Assembly (NCBI RefSeq): GCF_019219065.1
Contig: NZ_JAHUWK010000003.1
Location: 558,001-622,000, forward strand
Length of the DNA: 64,000 nt
Source of the DNA: Duganella sp. sic0402
GTDB taxonomy: Bacteria; Pseudomonadota; Gammaproteobacteria; Burkholderiales; Burkholderiaceae_D
Direction of reading: 5' to 3'
Part shown: piece after piece, positions 47,520 to 56,594 of the stretch
Layout: every line of letters begins with the position of its first letter
How positions within the stretch are numbered: position 1 is the stretch's first letter
Program-made: the position numbers and the translations under genes
Notes under the pieces: generated by a model
The model's database searches: none
What the model saw: the letters and a program-made list of their open reading frames with translations, nothing else
What the model was told of the DNA's origin: nothing

Positions 47520-48998
47520 TTAGCGTTTGCTATTGGCGGCGGCGCCGGCAATATCAGCCTCAAATTTGGCAAATTTACCGTCCAGCGCTTTCAAAATACG
47601 TTGTTTTTCCGCTTCAGCAAGGAAAGAGTAGCGAATACTGTCGTAGGACAGTTTTTTCACTTCCGCGTAATCCGGCTGGTAACGGGCCGCATACAGTACA
47701 TATTCACCGGATAAGTTGTTGCGGGAAACGCCCGCGTCATCAGTCGACAACACATATGGCACGCCATATTTGCGGAATAGCGTCACCGGATGCGCCTGGT
47801 CCTTGATGCCGAGGATGAAGTCGTTACTGCTGAGGTTGACCTCGACCGGGATCTTCTGATCACGCATTTTTTTCATGATGGCCAGGGGATTGCTCTCGTG
47901 AGCAATGTCCATGCCGTGGCCGATACGGCTGGCGCCGGCCACATCAATGGCATCCTTGATATGGAAGGTCAGGCCTTCCGGCTCCACCATGCCCAGCGAC
48001 AGCTCGCCGGCGTGCAGCGCCAGTTTCACCTGCGGGAATTTGGACTTGAGGTATTTGAACATCTGCATGTGCAGCGCATAGTCGCGCATCGACACATGCA
48101 CGCTTTCCTGGCCGACGATGTTGACGCCGACGATCTTCGGATTCGAGGTGGCCAGCTTGAAGCTGGACACGATCTGCGCATACACCTGCGACGGCGACAG
48201 GAAACGCAGCGCGAACGGCTGGTAGCGCAGCGTGAAGTTGGCATCGTCAATGCCAACGCTGACCGTGTCCACGTTCTTCAGGTAAGAAGCGATCCAGCCC
48301 TGGAAGGCTTGGTCTTTTTCCAGCTTGGCCGACAGCGCGGCGAAGTCGGCGTCGCTAACGCCGCCGGACAGCGCTTTCTTGTCGAAGTCCGCATCCTGCG
48401 CGATCGGTGCGATCTCGTAGATGGTTTCGATGTAGCTGACGTTTTCCTGGATGGCGCGCTGCTTCAGGCGCTGCAGGCCGTCGACAGCATTGGTCGACGC
48501 CACCGGGTTGAAATAGGCGAAGGTGTCGAAGAACTGGCGGTCCGGCGGCGACTGGATGGCGCTGTGGTTGTAGAAGTCCTTGTCCGACCAGCGCTGCAGC
48601 AGATTGGCCAGGAAGGTGTTGTCCTGCAGCGTGTCCACGCCGGACAGGCAGCTACGCTCCGCCAGCGGCTTGGCCTGCTCGGTCTTGGTCAACGTTTTGC
48701 TGGTGTCGATCTGATAGTTGCTCTTGTTGACACAGAAGCCCTCCTTGTCCACCCAGCTCAGATACTGTTCGGCATAGATCGCGCCGGAATAATGGTGGTG
48801 CAGGTCGCCGCCCTTGGGCATCAGCGTGAAGAACATCGTCAGCTCGGCCAGTTTCGGCTCCTTGCCCGCCGCGACCAGGGTGGCGAAGTGGCGCTTGGTG
48901 GCCTCTTCGTTGGCGTTGGCGGCTTGTGCCTGCGGCATGGCGCAGAACACGGCGGCGGCCAGCGCGGCGGCTTTCAGGCTGACGAGGTTTTTCTTCAT
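47520..48998 (-). CDS. Secreted adenosine deaminase-family protein
   Basis: This 492-residue protein has a clear signal peptide (to about 26, PQAQA), unlike cytoplasmic Add. It carries the zinc H67-x-H69 motif (DLHHHYSG), LALHAGELS, RIGHGMDI, SLSSNDFILGI and STDDAGVSRNN, all the amidohydrolase metal and catalytic positions. It would convert (deoxy)adenosine to (deoxy)inosine in the periplasm. It is the last gene of the purine operon, 13 nt after guaD, and ends in a terminator. Length and secretion resemble the ADGF-type extracellular enzymes. Confidence 0.9.
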   Translation of the reverse strand: MKKNLVSLKAAALAAAVFCAMPQAQAANANEEATKRHFATLVAAGKEPKLAELTMFFTLMPKGGDLHHHYSGAIYAEQYLSWVDKEGFCVNKSNYQIDTSKTLTKTEQAKPLAERSCLSGVDTLQDNTFLANLLQRWSDKDFYNHSAIQSPPDRQFFDTFAYFNPVASTNAVDGLQRLKQRAIQENVSYIETIYEIAPIAQDADFDKKALSGGVSDADFAALSAKLEKDQAFQGWIASYLKNVDTVSVGIDDANFTLRYQPFALRFLSPSQVYAQIVSSFKLATSNPKIVGVNIVGQESVHVSMRDYALHMQMFKYLKSKFPQVKLALHAGELSLGMVEPEGLTFHIKDAIDVAGASRIGHGMDIAHESNPLAIMKKMRDQKIPVEVNLSSNDFILGIKDQAHPVTLFRKYGVPYVLSTDDAGVSRNNLSGEYVLYAARYQPDYAEVKKLSYDSIRYSFLAEAEKQRILKALDGKFAKFEADIAGAAANSKR

Positions 48999-49011
48999 GG
49001 TAGGTCCTTGG

Positions 49012-50319
49012 TTAAGTCATGTCACGGGCATGCACCTGTCGGCCGGCCGCATAGGTGGCCGCTATCGCGCGGTCGTCGCCCAGCAAGGCCAATGCGAACA
49101 GCAGCTCTTCCAGGCTGTTGCTGCGCGAGGTACGGCGCTGCAGCAGCGGCGTGGCTTGCGGGTCGATGACGATGAAGTCCGCCTCCGCCCCGCTGGCGAA
49201 ATTGCCGATGGTGCCTTCAAGCTGCATGCTGCGCGCGGCGCCCAGCGTGGCGAGATAAAACATGCGCAAAGCCGGCAGGTAACTGCCCTTCAAGCGCGCT
49301 ACTTTATAGGCTTCATTCATCGTTTGCAACATCGAGAACGAAGTGCCGGCGCCGACATCGGTCGCCAGTGACAGCAGCACGCCCGCGTCGTCTGCGCGCT
49401 CAAAGTCGAACAGGCCGCTGCCGAGGAACAGGTTGGAGGTCGGGCAGATGGCAGCTGCGGACTGGGTTTCGGCCATGCGGCGGCGGTCATGCTCATTTAG
49501 CCAGATGCAGTGGCCGTACATGGCGCGCGGCCGCATCATGCCATAGCTGTCGTACACGTCGATGTAGCTGCGCGAATTGGGAAACAGCTCGCGCACCCAC
49601 GCGCATTCGGCTTCGTTTTCCGATACGTGGGTCTGGATATAGGTATCCGGATAGGCCGCCGCCAGCTCGCCAGCCAGCTGCAACTGGCGCTCGGTCGATG
49701 TAGGCGCGAAGCGCGGCGTGATCGCATACAGCGAACGGCCACGCTTGTGCCAGCGCTGGATCAGCGCTTCGGTATCACGCGCGCTGCTTTCAGCGGTGTC
49801 GCGCAGGAAGTCGGGACAGTTACGGTCCATCATCACCTTGCCGGCCACCATGCGCAAGCCGCGCTGCTCGCTGGCGGCGAAGAAGGCGTCCACTGATTCT
49901 GGATGCACGGTGCAGTAGACCATGGCGGTGGTGGTGCCGCAACGCAGCAGCTCGTCGAGGAAGAAATCGGCCACGTTGGCTGCGTGCTGGCTGTCGCCGA
50001 ACTGGCGCTCGGATGGGAAGGTGTAGCTCTCCAGCCATGGCAGCAGGCCTTCCGACGGCGAGGCGATCATATCGGTCTGCGGATAGTGGATGTGGGTGTC
50101 GATAAAGCCCGGCATCAGCAGCTTGCCGCTGTAGTCGTGCACTACCGTGCCCGCAGGCAGGGTGGCGTGCAGCGCGGCGTAGTCGCCGGCCGCCTGGACT
50201 TTGCCGTCTTCGACGATCAGCAGGCCATCTTCGTGCCAGTTGTGGGACTGGTCGTTGAAGGCCGGATCGGCGACGAAGTGCAGCAAGCTGCCACGATAGG
50301 CTTGCAGGTTGGAGGTCAT
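49012..50319 (-). CDS. guaD: Guanine deaminase
   Basis: This 435-residue amidohydrolase shows MPGFIDTHIHYPQ, the TFPSE motif, VMMDRNCPD, HVSENEAECAWV and LATDVGAGTSFSM, all specific for guanine deaminases. It converts guanine to xanthine in the cytoplasm, which the xanthine dehydrogenase genes just upstream in the operon then oxidise. There is a 30-nt gap to xdhC and 13 nt to the adenosine deaminase gene. Confidence 0.96.
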   Translation of the reverse strand: MTSNLQAYRGSLLHFVADPAFNDQSHNWHEDGLLIVEDGKVQAAGDYAALHATLPAGTVVHDYSGKLLMPGFIDTHIHYPQTDMIASPSEGLLPWLESYTFPSERQFGDSQHAANVADFFLDELLRCGTTTAMVYCTVHPESVDAFFAASEQRGLRMVAGKVMMDRNCPDFLRDTAESSARDTEALIQRWHKRGRSLYAITPRFAPTSTERQLQLAGELAAAYPDTYIQTHVSENEAECAWVRELFPNSRSYIDVYDSYGMMRPRAMYGHCIWLNEHDRRRMAETQSAAAICPTSNLFLGSGLFDFERADDAGVLLSLATDVGAGTSFSMLQTMNEAYKVARLKGSYLPALRMFYLATLGAARSMQLEGTIGNFASGAEADFIVIDPQATPLLQRRTSRSNSLEELLFALALLGDDRAIAATYAAGRQVHARDMT

Positions 50320-50349
50320 ATCGGTCTTTCTTAAATCTGAGTGCGTAGT

Positions 50350-51372
50350 TTAGCTTGCGAAGGCCAGCCGTGCCGGCGTGCTGAGCGCAGCAATTTGCTG
50401 CCGCTCCCACACCATCAACAGCTGCGCGCACACGGAGGCGGCAATGGCGGCGGGAAGTTTGCTGGAAATGCCAGGCAGGCCGATGGGACAGGCCATGGCG
50501 TCTATGCGCTCTTGCGGCAGGCCGCGTGCGGCCAGGCGGCGCTCGAATTGTACCCGTTTGGTGTGCGATCCGATAAGCCCGAACCAGCCCACGTCGCCGC
50601 GCGAAAGGATGGCTGCGCTGAGGCGCTGGTCCAGTGCGTGGCTGTGGGTCATGACGAGATAGCTGGCGTCGGCCGGGGCGGCGCTGACGCAGGCTTCCGG
50701 CATATCGGTGGCTTCCACGGTGACGTTGGCAGGCAGGCTGGCTGGGAACATGTCTTCGCGCTCATCGACCCAGGTGACGGTGCACGGCAGCTCGCCCAGC
50801 AGCCGGACGATGGCCGCTCCGACGTGGCCTGCGCCGAACAAGACCAGGTGTGCGCGCGGCGCCAGGCAGGGATCGGCCAGCCAGCGGCGTCCGTCCGCAT
50901 CGCGCAGCACATGCGTACCGCGCTCGCGGTCAATCGCCGGAGCGGACGCCCCCTGCCCGCCCGCCACCGGGCGCAAGCCATCAGCGCCGAGCAGCAGTGC
51001 GGCGGCCGGGCCATCGATGGCGCTGAGGCGCCAGCAGTCTTCACGCGGCCGGGCGCGCAAGCCTTGCAGCACGGCAGCCAGATCGTGGCCAACCAGCTCA
51101 AACGCCAGATGCACCACGCCGCCGCAGCACTGCCCCAGCGTCGGCCCGAGCGCATAACGCTCCAGCCGCGCGCTGGCCGCGCCTTCAAGCATTTCGCGCG
51201 CCAGTTCGATGGCGCACATTTCCAGGTGGCCGCCGCCGATCGTGTCGTACTGGTTGCGCGCCGTCACCAGCATCTTGGCGCCGGGCTCGCGCGGGCCGGA
51301 GCCCTCAACGATGGCCACGGTCACCAGCACCGCTGGCTCCTGCACTTGCGCTGTCAGCCAGGCATGCATCAC
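50350..51372 (-). CDS. xdhC: Xanthine dehydrogenase accessory protein XdhC
   Basis: This 340-residue protein has an N-terminal XdhC/CoxI domain (GSGPREPGAKMLV, IGGGHLEMCAIELA) and a C-terminal Rossmann domain (LVLFGAGHVGAAIVRLLGELP). XdhC binds molybdenum cofactor, protects it and inserts it into xanthine dehydrogenase. The start overlaps the xdhB stop by 4 nt. Confidence 0.95.
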   Translation of the reverse strand: MMHAWLTAQVQEPAVLVTVAIVEGSGPREPGAKMLVTARNQYDTIGGGHLEMCAIELAREMLEGAASARLERYALGPTLGQCCGGVVHLAFELVGHDLAAVLQGLRARPREDCWRLSAIDGPAAALLLGADGLRPVAGGQGASAPAIDRERGTHVLRDADGRRWLADPCLAPRAHLVLFGAGHVGAAIVRLLGELPCTVTWVDEREDMFPASLPANVTVEATDMPEACVSAAPADASYLVMTHSHALDQRLSAAILSRGDVGWFGLIGSHTKRVQFERRLAARGLPQERIDAMACPIGLPGISSKLPAAIAASVCAQLLMVWERQQIAALSTPARLAFAS

Positions 51373-53669
51373 GCCATCACTTCCACGATGGAGACGGCGC
51401 GCAGAATCTCTTCGCTGGTTGCCGGCGCGTTCAACGGCGGATTCACGCGATGCCCACCCACTGCCGAAATCGCGTCGCGTATCGCAAAGAACACCGAGAA
51501 CGGCAGCAGCAACGGCGGCTCGCCCACGGCTTTCGAGCGGTGGATGCTGTCTTCCACGTTGCCGTTATCGAACAGCTTGACGCGGAAATCCTCCGGACAA
51601 TCAGAGATGCCAGGAATCTTGTAGGTGGACGGCGCATGCGTCATCAGCTTGCCCGCCGCGTTCCACCACAGCTGCTCGGTGGTCAGCCAGCCCATGCCCT
51701 GGATGAACGCCCCCTCCACTTGGCCAATATCAATGGCCGGATTCAGTGAACGGCCCGCATCATACAGAGCGTCCGCGCGCAGCAGCTTCCATTCCCCGGT
51801 CAGTGTATCGACCACCACTTCCGACACGGCCGCGCCGTAAGCGTAGTACGAGAACGGATGGCCGCTCATGGTCTTCGGGTCCCAGTGCAGGCCTGGCGTT
51901 GCGTAGAAACCGTCAGACCACAGCTGCACGCGCGCCAGATAAGCCTTCTGCACCAGCTCCGCAAACTGCACCCGGTGGCCGTTCACCAGTACCTGATTAT
52001 CCTGGAAGCGCACCGGCTGGCCGTCCTCGCCGCCATACAGCTTGACCGCGTAAGCAGCCAGCCGCTCGCGGATCTGCCGCGCCGCATCCTGCGCCGCCTT
52101 GCCATTTAAATCCGCGCCGGTCGATGCCGCCGTGGCCGAGGTATTCGCCACCTTGCTGGTATCGGTCGCCGTGGCGCGCACATGCGACATATCCACGCCC
52201 AGTTCGTGCGCCACCACCTGCATCACCTTGGTGTTGATGCCCTGCCCCATCTCGGTGCCGCCGTGATTGACCAATACCGAGCCGTCGACATACACATGCA
52301 CCAGCGCACCCGCCTGATTCAAATGCGTGACGTTGAACGCGATGCCGAACTTCAGCGGCGTGAGGGCGATGCCTTTCTTGAGCACCGGGCTGCTGGCGTT
52401 AAACACTGCAATCGCCTCGCGGCGCGCGCGGTATTCGCTGCTCTGTTCCAGCTCGGTCGTCAGCGCTTCGATCACGTTGTCGTTGATCTGCTGGCCGTAT
52501 GGCGTGACGTTGCGTTCGGTCTGGCCGTAGAAATTGAGGCGGCGGATATCCAGCGCATCGCGGCCCAGGTTGCGCGCAATCTCGTCGATGATGTATTCAA
52601 TCGCGATGGCGCCTTGCGGGCCGCCGAAGCCACGAAAAGCGGTATTCGACTGGGTGTTGGTCTTGCCGCATCCGGCGCGGATGTCCACGTCCGACAGATA
52701 GTAAGTGTTATCGAAATGGCAGACTGCGCGCGTCGCCACCGGCCCGGACAAATCCGCCGAGAAGCCGGCGCGCAAGGTCATATCAACGCGTGCCGCAAGA
52801 ATCTTGCCGCTGTCGTCGTAGCCAACTTCATACTCATAATAAAAACAATGGCGCTTGCCGGTGACCAGCATATCGTCATCGCGATCCGCGCGCAGCTTGA
52901 CCGGACGGCGCAATTTGGATGCTGCGATGCCCGCCGATGCCGCCCACAAGGCCGATTGCGATTCCTTGCCGCCAAAGCCGCCGCCCATGCGGCGGCATTC
53001 GACCTGCACCTTGTGTGAATGCACGCCGATTGCATGCGCCACGACGTGCTGCATCTCGCTCGGGTGCTGCGTCGAGCACTGCACCAGCAGGCCATTGTCT
53101 TCCTTCGGAATCGCGTAGGCGATCTGGCCTTCCAGATAGAACTGCTCCTGGCCGCCGACAAACAGCTGTCCCTTCACCACGCGCGGCGCCTTCTCAAACG
53201 CAGCCTGATAATCGCCGCGCTTCAATTGCATCGGCGGCAGTACATAGGAACCGGCAGCCTTGGCTTCCTGTGGCGTGAAAATAGCTGGCAGTTCTTCATA
53301 GGTGACGACAGCGCGGCGCGCGGCGCGGCGGGCGTTATCGTGCGTATCGGCCACCACGATAAAGATCGGCTGGCCGACATACATCACTTCACCGGCCGAC
53401 AAGATCGGATCGTCATGGATGATCGGCCCGCAATCATTGGTGCCGACGATATCCTCGGCCTTGTACACCGCCACCACGCCTGGCGCACTGCGTACAGGCG
53501 CCAGATCCATCGCTACAATGCGCGCGTGCGCCTTGGACGACAAGCCCAGCGCAGCATGCAGCGTGCCTTGCAGTTCGGGGATGTCGTCGGTATAAGTGGC
53601 CTGCCCCAGCACGTGCAGCTCGGCCGATTCATGTGGACGCGCGACGCCAACCGCTTTCCATTCATTCAT
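51369..53669 (-). CDS. xdhB: Xanthine dehydrogenase, molybdopterin-binding subunit
   Basis: The ATG at 53669 (MNEWKAVGVARPHESAELHVLGQA) with AAGGAG upstream gives 766 residues. It has GQATYTDDIPELQGTLHAA, VGGQEQFYLEGQ, RMGGGFGGKE, TAFRGFGGPQ and a GTEMGQGINTK motif, typical of the XdhB large subunit, and the late QVEGAFIQGMGWLTTEQL. It holds the Moco active site that hydroxylates hypoxanthine and xanthine to urate. It begins 11 nt after xdhA. Confidence 0.97.
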   Translation of the reverse strand: MNEWKAVGVARPHESAELHVLGQATYTDDIPELQGTLHAALGLSSKAHARIVAMDLAPVRSAPGVVAVYKAEDIVGTNDCGPIIHDDPILSAGEVMYVGQPIFIVVADTHDNARRAARRAVVTYEELPAIFTPQEAKAAGSYVLPPMQLKRGDYQAAFEKAPRVVKGQLFVGGQEQFYLEGQIAYAIPKEDNGLLVQCSTQHPSEMQHVVAHAIGVHSHKVQVECRRMGGGFGGKESQSALWAASAGIAASKLRRPVKLRADRDDDMLVTGKRHCFYYEYEVGYDDSGKILAARVDMTLRAGFSADLSGPVATRAVCHFDNTYYLSDVDIRAGCGKTNTQSNTAFRGFGGPQGAIAIEYIIDEIARNLGRDALDIRRLNFYGQTERNVTPYGQQINDNVIEALTTELEQSSEYRARREAIAVFNASSPVLKKGIALTPLKFGIAFNVTHLNQAGALVHVYVDGSVLVNHGGTEMGQGINTKVMQVVAHELGVDMSHVRATATDTSKVANTSATAASTGADLNGKAAQDAARQIRERLAAYAVKLYGGEDGQPVRFQDNQVLVNGHRVQFAELVQKAYLARVQLWSDGFYATPGLHWDPKTMSGHPFSYYAYGAAVSEVVVDTLTGEWKLLRADALYDAGRSLNPAIDIGQVEGAFIQGMGWLTTEQLWWNAAGKLMTHAPSTYKIPGISDCPEDFRVKLFDNGNVEDSIHRSKAVGEPPLLLPFSVFFAIRDAISAVGGHRVNPPLNAPATSEEILRAVSIVEVMA

Positions 53670-53680
53670 GCTGGACTCCT

Positions 53681-55150
53681 TCATGCGCGGCAGGTGTAAG
53701 CGTTGACGGCGTCCGCCGCAAGTGGCGCATCGGCGCGTGTCTCCAGCCAGAAGCGGCGTAACAGATTCTGCGCCGTCTGCATGCGATAGGTGCTGGATGC
53801 GCGCATATCCGACAGCGGCGCAAAGTCCTGTTGCAGCAAGTCCATCGCCACGCGCAGATTGGCTTCGTTCCAGCGCAAGCCGGTCAGTGCGGCTTCGGCG
53901 CGCGGCGCACGGCGCGGCGTGGCCGCCATGCCGCCAAAGGCGATACGCGCATCGGTCACGGTGTCGCCATCCAGTGTGAAGGCGAAGGCCGCACATACGG
54001 CCGAGATGTCCTGATCGAAGCGCTTGGCCAGTTTGTAGGTGCGGAACTGCACCTTGGCGCGCGGCAGTGGCACGCGCACGGCAGCGACGAATTCATCGGC
54101 CTGCAAATCCTTTTTCTGATAATCGAGATAGAAGGCTTCCAGCGCCAGCACGCGGCGGCCAGACGGGCCTTGCAGCACCACCTCGCTACCCAGCGCGATC
54201 AGCCACGGCATGGAGTCGCCAATCGGCGAGCCATTAGCGACATTGCCGCCCAGCGTGCCCGCGTTACGGATCGGCAGCGAAGCGAAACGCTGCCACAGCT
54301 CGCCCAGCTCCGCCGGATACAGCTCGCACAGCGCTGCATACGCATCGTTCAGCGATACGCCCGCGCCAATTTCCAGCATACCGTCTTTCTGCTGCACGCT
54401 TTGCAGCGCCGTCACATGGCCGAGATAGATGATGTCGCCCAGTTCGCGCATCTGCTTGGTCACCCACAGGCCGATGTCGGTGGAGCCGGCCAACAGCGTC
54501 GCTTGCGGATGCGCGGCGCGCAGCGCCACCAGTTCCTCCAGCGTGCGCGGTGCGTGGAAAGAATGCCCTTGCGCTGTGTAGGTCGCGCCGGCGGTGCGCT
54601 GCAATGCCTGCAACTGCCGCGTCAGCGCCGCGCGGTCAAACGACACTTTCGGCAACTCGGTCATGCGCTGCGCCGCATCAATGATCGGACGGTAGCCGGT
54701 GCAGCGGCACAGATTACCGGACAGGCAGTTATCGATTTCCTTGCGCTGCGCCGGCTGGCCATCCTTGTCCAGATACATGCCCCACAGCGACATCACGAAA
54801 CCAGGCGTACAGAAGCCGCATTGCGAGCCATGACATTCCACCATCGCCTGCTGCACCGGATGCAGCGCGCCATCCGGCTGCTGCATATCCTCCACCGTGA
54901 ACAGCGCCTTGCCGTCCAGCGTGGGCGCGAACTGGATGCAGGAATTCACCGCCTTCATCTCCAGCTGGCCTTCGGCGTTCAGGCTGCCCACCACCACCGT
55001 GCAGGCGCCACAATCGCCTTCGGCGCAGCCTTCCTTGGTGCCGGTGCAATGCAGATCCTCGCGCAGGTGCTGTAGCACGGTGCGGGTTGGCGCGGCATGG
55101 TGGATTTCCTGGACGGCGCCCCGGAAGTAAAAGCGAATTGGTTCGGACAT
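53681..55150 (-). CDS. xdhA: Xanthine dehydrogenase, FeS/FAD small subunit
   Basis: The ATG at 55150 (MSEPIRFYFRGAVQE) gives 489 residues. The N-terminal [2Fe-2S] ferredoxin site (GCAEGDCGACTVVVG), the second cluster (GFCTPGFVMSLWG, NLCRCTGYRPI) and the FAD-binding domain (TLLAGSTDIGLWVTKQ, GTLGGNVANGSPIGD) are in the expected order. It passes electrons from Moco to NAD. It starts 7 nt after puuE. Confidence 0.97.
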   Translation of the reverse strand: MSEPIRFYFRGAVQEIHHAAPTRTVLQHLREDLHCTGTKEGCAEGDCGACTVVVGSLNAEGQLEMKAVNSCIQFAPTLDGKALFTVEDMQQPDGALHPVQQAMVECHGSQCGFCTPGFVMSLWGMYLDKDGQPAQRKEIDNCLSGNLCRCTGYRPIIDAAQRMTELPKVSFDRAALTRQLQALQRTAGATYTAQGHSFHAPRTLEELVALRAAHPQATLLAGSTDIGLWVTKQMRELGDIIYLGHVTALQSVQQKDGMLEIGAGVSLNDAYAALCELYPAELGELWQRFASLPIRNAGTLGGNVANGSPIGDSMPWLIALGSEVVLQGPSGRRVLALEAFYLDYQKKDLQADEFVAAVRVPLPRAKVQFRTYKLAKRFDQDISAVCAAFAFTLDGDTVTDARIAFGGMAATPRRAPRAEAALTGLRWNEANLRVAMDLLQQDFAPLSDMRASSTYRMQTAQNLLRRFWLETRADAPLAADAVNAYTCRA

Positions 55151-55157
55151 CACAATC

Positions 55158-56111
55158 TCATTCAGCAAATGGGTGAACCTTGCGCCAGTGTTCGGCGATA
55201 TCGATGCGGCGGGTGATCCACACCTTGTCGTGGCTTTGTACATAGTCGAGGAAGCGCGCCAGCGCGGCGGCGCGCGCCGGACGTCCGACGATGCGGCAAT
55301 GCAGGCCAATGGACAGCATCTTCGGCTGATTCAGGCCGTTCGGATCGCCCTCGGCGTACAGCACGTCAAACGCGTCCTTCAGATAGTCGAAGAACTGCGT
55401 GCCGGAGTTGAAACCCTGCGCAGCGGCGAAGCGCATGTCGTTGGTGTCCAGCGTGTACGGCACGATCAGTTGCGGCGCACTGGCCGGCTGGCCTTGCGCA
55501 TCGGTGTAGGCGACCTTCTGCCAGAACGGCAGGTCGTCGCCGTAGTGGTCGGCGTCGTAGCGGAAGCCGCCATGCTCGATCACCAGCCTGCGCGTCTGCG
55601 GCGAATCGCGGCCGGTGTACCAGCCTTGCGGCGCGCTGCCGGTCAGTTCGCGGATGATGTCTACCGCTTCCTTCATGTGCGCGCGCTCAGTGGCTTCGTC
55701 CATGTTTTGATAACTGATCCAGCGCAGGCCGTGACAGGCGATTTCGTGGCCCAGCTGCTGGAACGCCGCCACCGCCTCCGGATTGCGCTTGAGCGCCATC
55801 GATACGCCAAACACCGTCAACGGCAGCTTGCGGTCTTCGAACATGCGCAGCATGCGCCACAGGCCGGCGCGCGAGCCATACTCGTACAGCGACTCCATGC
55901 TCATGTGGCGGCTGCTGAACGAGGCCGCGCCGATGATCTCGGACAGGAAAGTCTCCGAGCCGGCGTCGCCGTGCAGCACATTGTTCTCGCCGCCCTCTTC
56001 GTAATTCAGCACGAACTGCAGCGCCACGCGGGCCTGGCCGGGCCACTGCGCATGCGGCGGTTTCGGGCCGTAGCCGATCAGGTCGCGCGGGTAGTTGTCG
56101 TAAGTGCTCAT
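55158..56111 (-). CDS. puuE: Allantoinase PuuE (polysaccharide-deacetylase fold)
   Basis: This 317-residue protein has the NodB-type fold: NYPRDLIGYGPKPPHAQWPG, VALQFVLNYEEGGENNVLHGD, GHEIACHGLRWISYQ and LSIGLHCRIVGRPARAAALARFLDYV, matching the PuuE family of cofactor-independent allantoinases. It hydrolyses allantoin to allantoate. It leads the minus-strand purine operon and is divergent from hiuH, whose product acts just earlier in the pathway. Confidence 0.93.
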   Translation of the reverse strand: MSTYDNYPRDLIGYGPKPPHAQWPGQARVALQFVLNYEEGGENNVLHGDAGSETFLSEIIGAASFSSRHMSMESLYEYGSRAGLWRMLRMFEDRKLPLTVFGVSMALKRNPEAVAAFQQLGHEIACHGLRWISYQNMDEATERAHMKEAVDIIRELTGSAPQGWYTGRDSPQTRRLVIEHGGFRYDADHYGDDLPFWQKVAYTDAQGQPASAPQLIVPYTLDTNDMRFAAAQGFNSGTQFFDYLKDAFDVLYAEGDPNGLNQPKMLSIGLHCRIVGRPARAAALARFLDYVQSHDKVWITRRIDIAEHWRKVHPFAE

Positions 56112-56143
56112 GGCGATGGCAAGTCTATGGGGAATATAACCTT

Positions 56144-56179
56144 AATCATATATGCCCAGATCCATGGCAGTATATGATT
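56144..56179. promoter_or_regulatory. Palindromic operator candidate between puuE and hiuH
   Basis: AATCATATA (56144-56152) and TATATGATT (56171-56179) are perfect inverted repeats separated by 18 nt, with GCC/GGC pairs just inside. They lie between the divergent puuE (start 56111) and hiuH (start 56221) and could control both. The regulator is not encoded nearby. Confidence 0.6.
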
Positions 56180-56220
56180 TACACAATAGATACCTGTCAC
56201 AAGCAAATATAGGACCAAGC

Positions 56221-56574
56221 ATGGGAAAACTCAGCACGCACGTTCTGGACATCACCCAGGGCAAGCCCGGCGCCGGCGTCAAAGTGGCTTTGTATGCGGT
56301 ACAGCCGCAGGGCCGTACGCTGATCAAGAGCGATGTCACCAACGCAGATGGCCGCTGTTCCGCCCCGCTGCTGGAGGGCGATGCACTGAAACAGGGCAAA
56401 TATGAGCTGGTCTTCAGCGCCGGCGACTATTTCGCCGCGCAAGGCGTGGCGCTGCCGGAGCCGCGCTTTATCGATGAGGTGACGCTGGCCTTCGGCATCG
56501 CCCACGCCGACCAGAACTACCATGTGCCGCTGGTCGTCTCGCCATGGGCCTATTCAACTTACCGGGGAAGCTGA
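56221..56574 (+). CDS. uraH: 5-hydroxyisourate hydrolase
   Basis: The ATG at 56221 (MGKLSTHVLDITQGKPGAGV) gives 117 residues. It carries the HIU hydrolase hallmarks LSTHVLDITQGKPGAG and the C-terminal YRGS tetrapeptide, which separates it from transthyretin. It converts 5-hydroxyisourate, the product of urate oxidation, to OHCU. Neither urate oxidase nor OHCU decarboxylase is encoded in this window. Confidence 0.96.
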   Translation: MGKLSTHVLDITQGKPGAGVKVALYAVQPQGRTLIKSDVTNADGRCSAPLLEGDALKQGKYELVFSAGDYFAAQGVALPEPRFIDEVTLAFGIAHADQNYHVPLVVSPWAYSTYRGS

Positions 56575-56594
56575 AATGATAAGATGCGGGCACT

